The position numbers and the translations under genes were made by a program. DNA of 64,000 bases, taken from contig NC_134398.1 in NCBI RefSeq assembly GCF_050003625.1, forward strand, positions 64,550,891-64,614,890, in the 5' to 3' direction. Positions 12,073-22,886 of the stretch are shown piece after piece. This DNA is from Haematobia irritans. Its lineage: Eukaryota; Arthropoda; Insecta; Diptera; Muscidae. The notes beneath the pieces are model-generated. The model was not told the origin of the DNA and ran no database searches. It was given only the letters and a program-made list of their open reading frames with translations. Each line of letters begins with the position of its first letter. Position 1 is the stretch's first letter.

Positions 12073-12812
12073 CAGGGATGGAAAATGCAGTACGAAAGTA
12101 CTTTTTTCAATACTTTTTCACCCCGGTCATTACCGTAGTACCCCCGCGAATGATTTAGTACCTTTTGTGTAGACATTTTTGAGTCGATATCAGATTTATG
12201 GTACAATAGCTTTGACAAAATATTTTAATATTTTGAGAAAGTCTTTATCAATCTTATTTGTTAATAATCTTTTACAAATATGGCAAAACAGACATGTTCA
12301 TGTGGGAAGAAAATCTCGATTTTGTAAAAGACATAGTCAAAAACAGGATTTTATTGAACTTCAAGAATGTTTTAGTCGAAAAAAGAATGCGATTCTATAT
12401 TATCGATTTTTTATTTCGGTAGAAAATGTTGTCAAAATTTTATTTCTATATAGAAATATAGAATTTTGTCAAAATTTTATTTTAATTGAAAAGTTTGTAA
12501 AAATTGTATTTCTATAGGAAAATTTTGCAAAATTTTATTTCTATAGAACAAATTTTGCAAAATTTTTTTCTATAGAATTTTTTTGCAAAATTTTATTTCT
12601 ATAGAAAATTTTTGCAAAATTTTATTTATATAGAAAATTTTGTCAAAATTTTATTTATGTAGAAAATTTTGTCAAAATTTTATTTTCTTTAGAATTCAGT
12701 CTCTTGACAATAATCTTCCAGTGAAATTTTAGTTGAAATTTAGTAAAAAGTACCTTTCCGCTCAAAAAATACATTTTTTGTACTTTCTTAAAAATTGTAT
12801 TTTCCATCCCTG
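12073..12812. mobile_element. Element I, hAT-type MITE with CAGGGATGGAAAATG ends
   Basis: Inverted ends CAGGGATGGAAAATGCAGTA and ATTTTCCATCCCTG are flanked by an exact 8-bp duplication AGTAACTG (12065-12072 and 12813-12820). The duplication begins with the A of H1's TA flank, so I inserted right beside H1 after H1 had landed. Its right half is filled by the 29-bp minisatellite at 12425-12700. Confidence 0.92.
12425..12700. repeat. 29-bp minisatellite (AAAATTTTGTCAAAATTTTA type)
   Basis: Diverged tandem units of a 29-base AT motif (CAAAATTTTATTTCTATAGA followed by AAATTTTGT). Each unit is close to its own reverse complement. The same motif forms arrays at about 22520, 28075, 54000 and 55230. 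Confidence 0.9.
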
Positions 12813-13359
12813 AGTAACTGGCAAAGTGACCAAAATTTTTAAAAGAATATGCACGTTTGGAAATATCTCTTTATTGCACTCTCCAAGTACTTCCATCGCT
12901 GAATTAGGCAGGTTCTTTTCGCAGGTTTTGCGCCATTTCATTTACACATGTGTGTTTGGCTGTTTCGTTGTTGTTGCTATGGCCAAACAAAGCGAGTCAT
13001 GTTCACAAAAAGAACAACAAACACACATAAAAAGCAGAAATACATTTTCCAAAAATGAAATTTGTGGTGCGAGAACAAAAACAATTTGTTTTTTCGACCG
13101 TCGTTTGACGGGCTTTTCAACTAGTAGTCTATGATTTGTGCTAAAAATATATATTTCTTTATATAAAAATATTCATTCATTTCGGTGGGGGGGGGGGGGG
13201 GTTGATCCCCCTCATCCCCCCCTGAATACGGCCTTGCATGGAAACTTTCTTAAAACGTAATAATTCCATGAACTAAAAGAGAATTAAATCAGCTATAGTG
13301 AAATATAGGGTTCACTTTTTTTTTTTAGTGTACTTTAATTCTCCGCTTCTTTGGCTTAG

Positions 13360-13720
13360 AATCAATACCAAAATTTTTAAAGACGAAATCTTTGGAAGCG
13401 GGCATGCTTTTTTTATGTTAAATTAATTTTTTTTCACTTGATAAAGAAAATTTTGTAGGGAAAAAATTGCAAGAATGATACGAAGTTCAAGATGTGCGCA
13501 TTTATAGCAAAATTTACAAATTTAAAGAAATGACGAACTATTTTGTGAGAAGTACGGACTTACTAAATCTTTATGCTTCATTAGAATCTAATTTTTTCCC
13601 GTGTTTTAGTCCATTTAACTAACGTACGTAAAAAAATATTAGAGTGAAGGAAACCTTATCCAAACGTAATATTTCCATGAACTAAAAAAAAGTTAAATTG
13701 GCTTTAGTGAAATATTTGTC
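13360..13720 (+). mobile_element. Element G, partial copy (right part)
   Basis: AAAATTGCAAGAATGATACG, ACGAACTATTTTGTGAGAAG and TTAAATTGGCTTTAGTGAAA follow the right half of the other G copies. No clean ends or target duplication are seen. Confidence 0.55.
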
Positions 13721-14206
13721 TGGAGTGTGGTATGTACGTACCCATTGAGCCAAATATGACCTTCGTTTCTGAATCTTCGTCCAACTTTCCAAGAGAAATC
13801 TAATAATTTGCAGGCGTTGTCCGTTTGTAGGACAATTTATGGTTAAATTAAATACCAAACTGAAGATATTTAACGTTGAAACAAAACACGAAACGGGCGT
13901 CAGATGTTTAAACGAGTGTTGGTAACAACAGCTAATATTGATTCAATACACTACTAATTCACAATACCATGTAATATTTGCTTCAATTTCTCTTTAGAGA
14001 GAATAAAATCTAAAAATTCATATAAAGAATTATATAACCTCGTTGCTTTGGTAACTGGTTCATTAGAAGCATAGGAAGAAAAATGTCTATCAATATGAAA
14101 CGGATAGTGATAACGTAGAGAGCGGGACGGTGCATTAAATTTAACACAGTGTAACAATTCTGGGCAGTCAACCGAAGAGTTGATAATACCATGTAAAACA
14201 AGTGTA

Positions 14207-14478
14207 CACAGAAAAAAATTTCACGAAAATTTTTCCAATTAAAATTTTAATTGAGTTTAAAAATTTTATTGATTCAACAAATTTTTTAATTGAAACAAAA
14301 ATCAATCACAAAAATTAATAGTATCAATTAATTTTTTAAATGGATCAATTAATTTTTTAATTGACCTTCAATAAATTTTTTAATTGATATTATCATTTCT
14401 GTGATTGAAGACATTTCAATTAAAAAATTAATTGGATTATTATTAATTTCGTGATTGAACCAGAATTTTTTTTGTGTG
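14207..14478. mobile_element. Element H, copy H2
   Basis: Ends CACAGAAAAAAATTTCACG and TTTTTTTGTGTG are flanked by TA (14205-14206 and 14479-14480). It is inserted in the first bases of the B1 repeat; removing it restores ACAAGTGTACGGCCG. Confidence 0.9.
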
Positions 14479-15005
14479 TATACGGCCGTAAGTTCGGCCA
14501 GGCCGACTCTTATGTACCCTCCACCATGGATTGCGAAGAAACTTCTACGAAAGACTGTCTCCCACAATCAAATTACTTGGTTGTGGTATCTTAAAACTTC
14601 TTAACATCGTTTTCGTTGAAATATGGGGGTCGCTTATATGGGGGCTATATTGAATTATGAACTTGATATGGACCACTTTTTGTGTGATTGGGGATCGATT
14701 TATCTGAGGGCTGTACATAACTATCGACCGATATGGGCCTAGTTAGGCATGGTTGTTAACGGCCATATACTAGCACAATGTACCAAATTTCAACTGACTC
14801 GGATGAAATTTGCTCCTCCAAGAGGCTCCAAAACCAAATCTCGGGATCGGTTTATATGGGGGCTATATATGATTATGGACTTATATGGACCACTTTTGGC
14901 ATGGTTGTTAAATATCATATACAACCACCACGTACCAAATTTCAACCGAATCGGATGAGTTTTGCTCTTCCAAATTACTGACCGATTTCGACGAATTTTT
15001 GCATG

Positions 15006-15981
15006 CACGGATGAAAAAGACTGTTTTTCATATGTTTGGCTATAAACATTATATGTTTAGAACACAAATTTTTAAACACAATATTTTTGAGTGCAAGCAT
15101 ATAATGTTCATAAACTAGCATAACATGTTTGGGACATATATGTTAATATGTTAGAACATATTATGTTTGGGACATAAAATGTTTGTAAATATAATATGCT
15201 TGGATGCAAACATATATTAATTTAGAAATAGCCTATAAACATATATATGTTTAGTAGCTTGGAGCGCTATTTAACAGGGAGTGATATTGAATTAAGTTGG
15301 TGGTTGTTGCTTGTAATTACAAAATTAACATTTTATTTTCCCTTGGGCAATTGATCAGCTACTTCTTTGATCCTTACAAACTGTGTGGTCCGCTGTTCGA
15401 ATTCCCGTCCGGCAAAAGGTAAAATTAAAATAAAAAAAATCATAAAATTGAATAATTTCTTCTACAATGTTTGTATTACAGAAAAAGGTGCTAAGAACTA
15501 AAAAATCTCGTGGAAGTGAGAAAGATGTGAGGGAATATACAAGTAGGCAGAAACAAAATTTTGAGCATTCAGGTCGAAAACCTATGTTGTTAGCACCTAT
15601 ATTACCTGTTTATTTTCATAAATCATTATGATTGTAAATATATAAATAAATATATAAAATTTTGAGCACAATATTGTTTGGGAGAATTTTTTTAAGCATA
15701 TAATATTTTTGGGTGCAAAATGCTTCCAAACATATTATATGTTCACATAATAACATATTGTTTTTTGGAAGACAACATTATTGAATTTGGATGCAAAAGT
15801 ACAAAATGTTTGGAACTTAGACTACCCAAACATATATTGTTTAGACCAATATGCTTTCAAACATATTATATATTGGAAGAGATCAAACATATAAATGTTT
15901 GGGCAATACCCAAAAATGTATATGCTTGAAGCAAAATATGTTTGGGAGTATATGTTACAGAAGCGATTTTTTGTGAGGGTG
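15006..15981 (+). mobile_element. Element F, copy F1 (CATATG-rich, TG target)
   Basis: It is bounded by CACGGATGAAAAA and TTTTTGTGAGGGTG and flanked by TG on both sides (15004-15005 and 15982-15983). Removing it restores the B reading TTTTTGCATGG. Both arms are packed with AAACATAT/ATATGTTT motifs, and the centre holds a tRNA-like 3' half. The 967-bp inverted copy is at 21234-22200, inserted in another B repeat at the same dinucleotide. Confidence 0.88.
15363..15425 (+). other. tRNA-like remnant inside F1
   Basis: CCTTACAAACTGTGTGGTCC followed by GCTGTTCGAATTCCCGTCCG resembles the 3' half (B-box GTTCGAATTCC) of the left tRNA-like head of element E, and the flanking module is shared with E as well. 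The A-box half is not recognisable. Confidence 0.55.
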
Positions 15982-17600
15982 TGGGTGTTTCAGGCCATAT
16001 ATTAACACCACGTACCAAATTTCAACTGAACCAGATGAATTTTGGCCTTCTGCGAGGCTCCGGAGGTCAAATCTGGTGATCGGTTTATGTGGGGGCTATA
16101 TATAATTATGGACCGATGTGGACCAATTTTTACATGGTTATTAGAGACCATATACGAACACCATGTATCACATTTCAACAGGATCGGATGAAATTTGCTG
16201 TTCTTAGAGGCTTTGCAATCCAAATCGGGGGATCGGTTTATATGGGAGCTATATGTAATTATGGACCGATGTGAACCAATTTCTGCATGGTTGTTAGAGA
16301 CCATATACTGACACCATGTACCAAATTTCAGCCGGATCGAATGAAATTTGCTTCTCTTAGAGCAATCGCAAGCCAAATTTGGGGGTCCGTTTATATGGGG
16401 GCTATACGTAAAAGTGGGCCGATATGACCCATTTGCAATACCATCCGACCTATATACATCAATAACAACTACTTGTGCCAAGTTTCAAGTCGATAGCTTG
16501 TTTCGTTCGGAAGTTAGCGTGATTTCAACAGACGGACGGACGGACATGCTCAGATCGACTCAGAATTTCACAGCGACCCAGAATATATATACTTTATGGG
16601 GTCTTAGAGCAATATTTCGATGTGTTACAAACGGAATGACAAAGTTAATATACCCCCATCCTATGGTGGAGGGTATACAAATTAACGAATATATATCTCT
16701 TCTAGAACTCAAAGATTTTAACGAAATTAATGAACATCTACTTTTGTATGATGGCATTGGAGGCGAACAATTTAACGAAGGTAAAGCCTGTTTTACGAAT
16801 TTTTTCTCAACTTTCTCAACACGATCTATGTGTATAACTATATGTATATATATAGGACTCCAGACAAAAGAGCAGTATTCAAGTTTAGAACGCACATATG
16901 CACAATAAATTATTTTCTTAGTGTATGGATCTGAAAACTCGAAAGCATTTCTTTTGATGAAATACATACTAGAAGGGGTTTTGGGAATAATGTAATTGAA
17001 ATGTTCTGTAAACGTTACTTTAGTATCAAAAACCACCCCCAAATCTAATCTTTCTTTTACAACATCAAGTTTGTGATTAGAAATAAAATAATGAGAAATA
17101 ATATTATTTCGACATCAATGAAAAGTCAGTTGTTTACATTTTGAAATATTTATTGGCAAACCATTCGTCAATGTCCAGAATGAAAATATATCCAAATAAT
17201 CTTGTAACAGTTCAACATCAACTATATTCCGTATACGCATATAAACTTTTAAGTCATCAGCATATAGAAGAAAATTAGAGTGAATGAAACAGTCAACGAC
17301 ATCGTTAATAAAAATATTAAAATTCAAAGGGCCTAAAACACTTCCCTGAGGAATTCCAGATGTAGGAATATATTTCTGGGAGTAGTAACCATCACAATAT
17401 ACAACACAAGTCCTGAAAGATAAATAATTTTCTAGCCAGCGAAGCAACTCACCATGGAAACCAATTTTAAATAGTTTATATAGAAGAATATTATGAGGAA
17501 CCTTAACCCAAGGAATGTCTGTATTATAGGTTGGATTGAGTTGTAATTGCAACCTGGTACTTTCAGCATACTCAGACATGTAGTCCACTGAGATACTAAG

Positions 17601-18710
17601 TTACTAAAGTTCGAACTTAAAATGCTTTCACGTAATATGTATTTATAACTGTAAAATACTTCAAACAAACTTTTTACAGCGAAAAGCAAAAGGCAAACGG
17701 TTACAAAACCTAAATGTGAAATTTAATTTGAAAGATGTAGAATTTTAATTCAAAAAAGAAAAAAAACAACATCATAAAAATTTATTAATTGGCTTGCGAA
17801 AAAAACAACAACAAAAACATAATCTGGTCAAGTGAAAGTCTTTTCCACCTTGCTGTTGTTGCACCCATATACAATGTTCGCAACACAAAAAGTGAACAAC
17901 ATCTACAACAAATATTGCACATTAATATTCAACAGAAAGTATGATTTTTGCTGTAATGTTGAAGTTGAAATGGCCGACAGAGAAGCACAAGGACAGACTG
18001 ACACAAAAAATGTACACCGATGCATCGGTCGTTATTCACAAATGCATCATTGCACATACTTGTTCGAATTCCTAGTCAATTCCGACAAAAATGAGGAGAA
18101 AAAGTGCAAGTGTTCACTGATCGCATACAATCACACGAACACCATACACACATATAGACGTTACCTTGTGATGTTGAGATATCGTATGCACAACCAATGG
18201 CGCTGTTATGATCATACTCAAACTAAATGCATGCGCACTCATAGAAAATCAAATAACTAACATGTGAAGCCATGTGCAAAAACATAAAGAAATGATATTT
18301 ACCCATCGACATGATTCATGTCGAGGATGTATATACGAACATGGTGAATATGTTGCGAGGAGCATTGACTTTTTACATAGTACTCGTACTGTGTGATGCC
18401 AAGAAAATTCATCACATTCAATAGAGCAACATAAAACAAACAAAAATTATTAATGTGAATTTGTCAGGATTTAACCTCATTCAATTTATGTGTATTGGAA
18501 GATCAGGGATCGAAAACCACAAAAATCTATTTCAGCTGATGTGAATATTGCAGATTTTCAGGAGGCAATGCAATCCCGAATTATTCGGATATGATTGGAT
18601 TAATTTCGATACTTAAAGTTTTTGTAGTTGTCATTGTCAGAAAAAGTTTCTTTTAAGCCTATATGTAATGGATAGAAGAAATTTTACAAAAATTTGGAAA
18701 GAAAATTAAA
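17601..18710. other. unassigned DNA, no supported gene
   Basis: A 142-codon open frame at 17832-18260 has skewed composition (many H, C, Y and T), matches no family I know, and has no clear start context. I do not call it a gene. No repeat ends are seen, so this may be one of the few single-copy stretches in the window. Confidence 0.4.
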
Positions 18711-18822
18711 CAAGTATAATTCCGTCGAATCTTATATACCCATCATGGGTTGTGCATAAAGTACTACCAAAGACAGTGTAATTTCTTAGGTTGTGGTAGC
18801 GATGGCAATGTATCTTAGAACT

Positions 18823-19900
18823 CCCAGCAAAAAAAGCGACGCCAAAAATGTAATGAAAATGTTCTTTTTGGATCCGGAAGTGGTGCATAATTGACGCAGA
18901 ATGAATTTAACACGGGCTTGTCATAGGACGGAAGTCCTCCATTTCAACAGCCGTTGCACTGAATTTGCATCACTTCTTTAGGTGTGATCCGAATTCAATG
19001 TTTTGGATGTAAATTAAAAAATTCTGTGAAATAAATAATTTTTATAATTTTTTATAATTTTTAATGGATTCTAACGCTTACAATTTTTTAGATTGCATTT
19101 AGAATTTTTTTCAACGAAATTTAAATGATTTGTACCATTTTATGAATTCTTACTCTGTTTTTAACCTATTTGAAACAAAAAAGTTAAAATTACCCATTGA
19201 AAGTATGAAAAAAGCATGTTATAAAAAATTGAATGGAAATAACTTCCTGGGTAGTTAAAATAAAGAACGTCATTGGGAGTGCATCCTCTGGAAGTGCTTT
19301 TAAAGTTGTGCCTTTGGAAGAACTTCCAAATTGTTGTTAGCCCAGCAAAAAAAGCGTTGCCAAAAAAGTAATGAAAACGTTCTTTTTGGATCCGGAAGTG
19401 GTGCAAAATTGACGCAGAAGCGATGAATTTAACATGGGCTTGTCATAGGACGGAAGTCATCTATTTCAACAGCCGTTGCACTGAATTTGCATCACTTTTT
19501 TAGATGTGATCCGAATTCGATGTTTTCGATGTAAATTAAAAAATTCTGTGATATTTTGTCAAATAAATAATTTTTATAATTTTTAAGCGTTAGACGCTTG
19601 TCTGAAACGATTGACCTCGAATATTTTCAAAAATTCACAATTTTTTTCAGATTGGATTTAGCATTTGTTTCGACAAAATTTTAACAATTTGTACCATTGT
19701 ATTAATTCCTAAACTGTTTTTAACCAATTTGAAACAAAAAAAGTTAAAATTACCCATTAAAAATATGAAAAAAGCATGATATAAAAAATTGTATGAAAAG
19801 AACTTCCTGTGTAGTTAAAATAAAGAACATTGGGAGTACATCTTCTGGAAGTGCTTTTAAAGTTGTGCCTTTGGAAGAACTGCCAAATTTTTTTGCTGGG
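18823..19900. mobile_element. Element J, two head-to-tail copies
   Basis: Unit 1 (18823-19340) and unit 2 (19341-19900) both start CCCAGCAAAAAAAGCG and are collinear (TTTTTGGATCCGGAAGTGGT, then GCCGTTGCACTGAATTTGCA). Unit 2 ends TTTTTTTTGCTGGG, the inverse of the start. Only one outward right end exists for the pair. J sequence also fills the centre of every C element and a fragment at 48040-48155. Confidence 0.85.
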
Positions 19901-20047
19901 TAGCTCATACGTTAGAAAACAAGACAGATTGAGTTATTGGTCTGTTTATGTAATTGTACTGACATCACGCACCAAATTTCTACCGGATTGGATGTAATTT
20001 GCTGTTCATGGAGGCTCAAGAAGTTAAATATGGGGATCAGTTTATAT

Positions 20048-20625
20048 GGGGGCTATAACAATAAATAAATTTAAATAAAACACATGCCAAATTAAGAAAT
20101 GGTAAAAAAATTATTTATTTGGTAGATAATTTCTTGTCATATAACATTTAAATATAATTTGGGGAATATGGCCACCACGACTATTTTGCACAAAGGATAT
20201 TCTGGAAGGTCAATTTTCGACCACCTTTTCAAACATTTGAGGGCGTATTTCAGCAATTACACGCTTAATATAGGTTTCTAAAGCGTCTATCGTTGTTGGT
20301 TTATCCAGTAAGCCAATGATTTCAGGTATCGCCACAAAAAATAATCGAGCGGCGTCAAATCAAACGAATGCGGAGGCCAATTCACCGATCCATTTTTCGA
20401 TATAATGCTGTCGTTGAAATTTTCTTTCAAGTCCATTGTTCGCCCGCCATATGACAAGTGGCACCATCCACATTTCTTTTACATCCATATCTTGAAGTTT
20501 TGGCAACAAAAATTCATTGATTGTGATTCTGTATCGATTTCCATTCACGATAACGCGTCGTCCTTCCACATTTTTAACGAAATAAGGATCGATGATTCCA
20601 CCAGCCCATTTTTATAGATGGGGGC
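20048..20625 (-). pseudogene. mariner/Tc-type transposase C-terminal fragment
   Basis: On the minus strand the pieces TRYRE, DGATCH, LTPLDYFLW, the helix around KPTTIDALE, and a terminal region near RGGHIPQII are recognisable across shifted frames. They match the second and third acidic motifs and C-terminus of an insect mariner-like DDE transposase family. Several frameshifts and stops are present and neither end of the element is recognisable. It is embedded in the B2 repeat, whose GGGGGCTA reading resumes at about 20628. It is a dead 3' fragment, unrelated in subtype to the Himar1-like copies. Confidence 0.65.
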
Positions 20626-20830
20626 TACACCTATAAAAATTCACCGAAACGGATGAAATTTTTTCTACCAAGATGCTAGAAAAGTAAAATCTTTGGATCG
20701 CAGTTTATTAGTAACAACGACTTGTCCCAAGTTTCAAGTCGCCTCATAATTTCACCAGTTCATTCTTACTACGAGTATTTTGGAGAAGTGTACGAAAAAC
20801 TTCTTCTGCATTAGTTAGCATTGAACACGG

Positions 20831-21183
20831 AGCCGCCGTGGTGCAATGGTTAACATGCCCGCCTTACATACACAAGGTCGTGGGTTCGATTCCTGCTTCG
20901 ACCGAACACCAAAAAGTTTTTCACCGGTGGATTATTCCACCTCAGTAATGCTGGTGACATTTCTGAGGGTTTCAAAGCTTCTCTAAGTGGTTTCACTGCA
21001 ATGTGGAACGCCGTTCGGACTCGGCTATAAAAAGGAGGTCCCTTGTCATTGAGCTTAACATGGAACCGGGCAGCACTCAGTGATAAGAGAGAAGTTCACC
21101 AATGTGGTATCACAATGGACTGAATAGTCTAAGTGAGCCTGATACATCGGGCTGCCACCCAACCTAACCTAACCTAACCTAAC
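20831..21183 (+). mobile_element. tRNA-derived SINE
   Basis: A tRNA-like head (GCCGCCGTGGTGCAATGG with A-box; GGTTCGATTCC B-box; end CTGCTTCGACC) is followed by an unrelated body (GTGGATTATTCCACCTCAGT ... GATACATCGGGCTGCCACC) and a tail of CCTAA repeats. It has the full head-body-tail layout of a SINE and no coding frame. It should be copied by a LINE reverse transcriptase. A 3' fragment of the same SINE lies inverted at 22804-22886. Confidence 0.92.
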
Positions 21184-21233
21184 AACCATGCTAAAATTGG
21201 TCCATTTCGGCCCATAAATACATATAGCCCCCA

Positions 21234-22200
21234 CACCCTCACAAAAAATCGCTTCTGTAACATATACTCCCAAACATATTTTGCTTCAAACATATACATT
21301 TTTGGGTATTGCCCAAACATTTATATGTTTGATCTCTGCCAATATATTATATGTTTGAAAGCATATTGGTCTAAACAATATATGTTTGGGTAGTCTAAGT
21401 TCCAACCATTTTTTATTTTTGCATCCAAATTCAATAATGTTGTCTTCCAAAAAACAATATGTTATTATGTGACCATATAATATGTTTGGAAGCATTTTGC
21501 ACCCAAAAATATTATATGCTTAAAAAAAAATTCTCCCAAACAATATTGTGCTCAAAATTGTATTTATTTATTTATATATTTCTAATCATAATGAATTATG
21601 AAAATAAACAGGTAATATAGGTGCTAAAACATAGGTTTTCGACCTGAATGCTCAAAATTTTGTTTCTGCCCAATTGTATATTCCCCGACATCTTTCTCAC
21701 TTCCACGAGATTTTTTAGTTCTTAGCACCTTTTTCTGTAATACAAACATTGTAGAAGAAATTATTCAATTTTATAATTTTTTTTATTTTAATTTTACCTT
21801 TTGCCGGACGGGGATTCGAACAGCGGACCGCACAGTTTGTAAGGATCAAAGAAATAGCTGATCAATTGCCCAAGGAAAAATAAAATGTTAATTTTGTAAT
21901 AACAAGCAAAAACCACCAACTTAATTCAATATCGCTCGCTGTTAAATAGCGCTCCAAGCTACTAAACATATATATGTTTATAGGCTATTTCTAAATTAAT
22001 ATATGTTTGCATCCAAGCATATTATATTTACAAACATTTTATGTCCCAAACATAATATGTTCTAACATATTAACATATATGTCCCAAACATGTTATGCTA
22101 GTTTATGAACATTATATGCTTGCACTCAAAAATATTGTGTTTAAAAATTTGTGTTCCAAACATATAATGTTTATAGCCAAACATATGAAAATCATCCGTG
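21234..22200 (-). mobile_element. Element F, copy F2
   Basis: This is the inverted copy of F1, from CACCCTCACAAAAAAT to GAAAATCATCCGTG, flanked by CA (TG in element orientation) at 21232-21233 and 22201-22202. The interrupted B sequence AGCCCCCATATAAACC is restored on removal. It contains the same tRNA-like remnant (about 21795-21850) and the CATAT-rich arms. Confidence 0.9.
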
Positions 22201-22519
22201 CATATAAACCGATACCGAAATTTTAACACCGAAGCCTTTGGAAAAGCAAAATTAATGTGATCCGGTTGAAATTTGGTACGTCGTGTACGTATATAGCCTC
22301 CATAATTATATATAGACCCGACCTCCGGAAGCTCTTGGAGGAGCAAAATTCATCCGATTCAGTTGATATTAGGTACATTGCGCTAGAATATGGCCGCTAA
22401 CAACCATGCCAAAATTGGTCCATATCGGTCTATAGTTATATATAGCCGATCCCCATTCACACATAAATTGGTTCATATCGGTTCATAATCATGGTTGCCA
22501 CTCGAGCCAAAAATAATCT

Positions 22520-22610
22520 ACCAAAATTTTATTTCTATAAAAAATTTTGTCAAAATTTTATTTCTATAGAAAATTTCTACAAATTTTATTTGTATAGAAA
22601 ATTTTGTCAA
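22520..22610. repeat. short array of the 29-bp minisatellite
   Basis: About three units of the CAAAATTTTATTTCTATAGA motif lie inside the B3 repeat. Confidence 0.8.
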
Positions 22611-22803
22611 ACTGAATTATATACATATTTAATCGACCTTTTTTTTAGTTTAATATATACCACCTATGGACTAACTTACAATTTAGAAGACGGTGTTAGG
22701 AAGTTTTAAGATACCTTGCCATCGGCAAGTGTTACCGCAACCCAAGTAATTCGATTGTGGATGACAGTCTTTAGTAGAAGTTTCGACGTAATCCATGGTG
22801 GAG

Positions 22804-22886
22804 GGTAGGTTTAGGTTTAGGTTAGGTGGCAGCCCGATGTATCAGGCTCACCTAGACTATTCAGTCCATTGTGATACCACATTGGT
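22804..22886 (-). mobile_element. SINE 3' fragment
   Basis: GGTTTAGGTTTAGGTTAGG, then TGGCAGCCCGATGTATCAGG and ATTCAGTCCATTGTGATACC, is the inverted body end and tail of the SINE at 20831. It sits in the hairpin end of B3 between two GTGGAGGGTA motifs. Confidence 0.85.

Larger units (their letters stand above)
11473..13236. mobile_element. hAT-type MITE with CAAGGCCGTA ends
   Basis: Ends CAAGGCCGTAGCCAGG and TACGGCCTTG, with G-rich subterminal parts (GGGGGTGGGG on the left, CCCCC tracts on the right), are flanked by an exact 8-bp duplication CATGGAAA (11465-11472 and 13237-13244). It contains H1 and element I, and no transposase. The 14-base G run at about 13187-13201 is part of its right subterminal region. 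Confidence 0.92.
11041..13330 (+). mobile_element. Element G, copy with nested insertions
   Basis: The left end CACTGAAAAAACAGTGAACC and right end GGGTTCAC(T)nAGTG form a long imperfect inverted repeat flanked by TA (11039-11040 and 13331-13332). Without the nested hAT MITE (11473-13236) the element is about 520 bp. Other copies: 6176 (partial), about 13360-13720 (right arm), 24324 and 29246. Confidence 0.85.
14195..16680 (+). mobile_element. Family B repeat, copy B1, inserted in the LINE
   Basis: It starts ACAAGTGTACGGCCGTAAGT (interrupted by H2), then GTACCCTCCACCATGG. It runs through repeated units (CCAAATTTCAACCGGATCGG, GGGGGCTATATATAATTATG) and ends CCATCCTATGGTGGAGGGTA. Aligning the flanking LINE with its copy at 26.6 kb shows little or no target duplication, which suits a Helitron-like rather than a cut-and-paste element. 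Long open frames inside, including those near 16002-16481, are translation of the repeat. Confidence 0.8.
13954..17600 (-). pseudogene. LINE (non-LTR retrotransposon) reverse-transcriptase remnant, split by B1
   Basis: On the minus strand from about 17590 downward the protein reads KVPHNILLYKLFKIGFHGEL, then SGIPQGSVLGPLNFNIFIND, then the reverse-transcriptase active site LLYADDLKVY (about 17250). A thumb/connection region follows (16560-17042: GVVFDTKVTF, SKLEYCSFVWSP). The C-terminal part, with CVKFNAPSRSLRYHYPFHID, is at 13954-14195. The B1 repeat (14195-16680) sits between the last two pieces. The 5' half (endonuclease, ORF1) is absent and frames are broken, so it is a 5'-truncated dead copy. 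A second copy of the same LINE's 3' end is at 26442. Its exact clade (CR1/jockey-like) is not settled. Confidence 0.85.
18714..20815 (+). mobile_element. Family B repeat, copy B2, interrupted
   Basis: It starts AAACAAGTATAATTCCGTCG, followed by ACCCATCATGGGT. It is interrupted by the J pair and then reads CACCAAATTTCTACCGGATT and GTTTATATGGGGGCTATA. It is interrupted again by a mariner-type fragment and ends around the TTGTCCCAAGTTTCAAGTCG motif. It is non-coding. Confidence 0.7.

Noticed and set aside
12425..12700. 29-bp direct repeats suggesting a CRISPR array
   Set aside because: Contiguous diverged minisatellite without spacers.
16002..16908. Open frames of 159 and 186 codons
   Set aside because: Family B repeat translation; the minus- and plus-strand frames mirror the repeat units.
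17832..18260. 142-codon open frame
   Set aside because: No known motif, odd composition and no supporting splice or promoter signals. Left as unassigned.
21155..21183. CCTAACCTAACC run as a telomeric or interstitial telomere repeat
   Set aside because: It is the tail of the SINE. Flies use other telomere systems, and the inverted SINE fragment at 22804 has the same tail.
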